Below are positions 6,070 through 6,173 of a stretch of 6,173 nucleotides of DNA, one piece after another. The stretch covers positions 1 to 6,173 of the forward strand of contig JAOTVO010000166.1 in NCBI GenBank assembly GCA_029863355.1, in the 5' to 3' direction. How positions within the stretch are numbered: position 1 is the stretch's first letter; every line of letters begins with the position of its first letter. Position numbers and translations under genes: made by a program. The notes under the pieces were generated by a model. The model was not told where the DNA came from, made no database searches, and was given only the letters and a program-made list of their open reading frames with translations. This stretch comes from Candidatus Krumholzibacteriia bacterium (lineage in GTDB: Bacteria > Krumholzibacteriota > Krumholzibacteria > WVZY01 > JAKEHA01).

Positions 6070-6173
6070 TACCAGAACCGCGGGCTGCTCATAGTCTGCG
6101 TGATGTCGGTGAGCGGTTGCGCGTCGCTTCCACCATCTCCAGCGACACCCCAGCGCCCCTCGTTCTCATCGGA
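6059..6173 (+). pseudogene. Start of a probable lipoprotein gene with a frame break, cut by the window edge
   Basis: GAAGGGG (6045-6051) is followed 7 bases later by GTG at 6059 (and another GTG at 6062), overlapping the LapA-like stop. This frame reads VVNSTRTAG and then meets TAG at 6092. From 6085 the neighbouring frame reads LLIVCVMSVSGCAS, a hydrophobic stretch and lipobox VSGC (Cys codon 6118-6120), followed by a proline-rich linker SLPPSPATPQRP, open to the window edge. Adding one base in the GGG run at 6082-6084 would join the two into an ideal lipoprotein signal peptide. Either the gene carries a real one-base deletion, or the sequence has an error. A start in the second frame is less likely: no ATG or GTG stands before the hydrophobic stretch, and the ATG at 6103 would leave too short a signal. 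The function is not recognisable. Confidence 0.45.

Noticed and set aside
5856..6092. Minus-strand open frame antisense to the LapA-like gene
   Set aside because: The plus-strand product has the conserved LapA-domain core and two helices; the antisense product has no motif.

Overview
The window holds six genes that can be supported, plus the start of a seventh that looks broken. All are bacterial, most likely Gram-negative: there are two lipobox signals, an OmpA-type peptidoglycan-binding domain, a LapA-type inner-membrane protein and an exported protein-repair enzyme. I could not place the organism by name. A high-GC group such as a deltaproteobacterial or myxococcal relative, Gemmatimonadota or a similar uncultured lineage would fit the left part, but this is inference.

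Left region (1-3961, very GC-rich; sample 60-base lines counted by hand gave about 72-83% GC). A large multi-pass membrane protein of glycosyltransferase-C type enters from the left edge. It is followed by queF, a queuosine-biosynthesis reductase whose best promoter would give a leaderless mRNA. Convergent to queF, with only 7 bases between the stop codons, is a protein-L-isoaspartate methyltransferase (pcm) with a signal peptide. Divergent from pcm, across about 90 bases, is an unrecognised 195-residue lipoprotein.

Junction (3962-4279). This 318-base stretch has no confident gene. It holds an imperfect hairpin, a short minus-strand open segment that might be the tail of a gene, a drop in GC at about 4020, and a strong sigma70-type promoter (TTGACA, 17 bases, TACACT) driving the next gene.

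Right region (4280-6173, moderate GC; sample lines about 43-60%). A 485-residue exported protein has three helical repeats, a coiled coil and a C-terminal OmpA-like domain. It ends at a long GC-rich hairpin. A 69-residue two-helix LapA-domain protein follows. The next gene is translationally coupled to it and begins like a lipoprotein, but a one-base frame break splits its signal peptide; it runs off the right edge.

The genes do not form one obvious pathway. The common theme is the cell envelope: membrane glycosyltransferase-like protein, exported Pcm, two lipoproteins, OmpA-like tether and LapA-like protein. QueF is the housekeeping exception. I found no CRISPR array, tRNA, rRNA or recognisable transposase, and nothing that clearly amounts to a new system. 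The points most worth checking are the composition break, the exported Pcm, the leaderless queF promoter and the split lipoprotein start.
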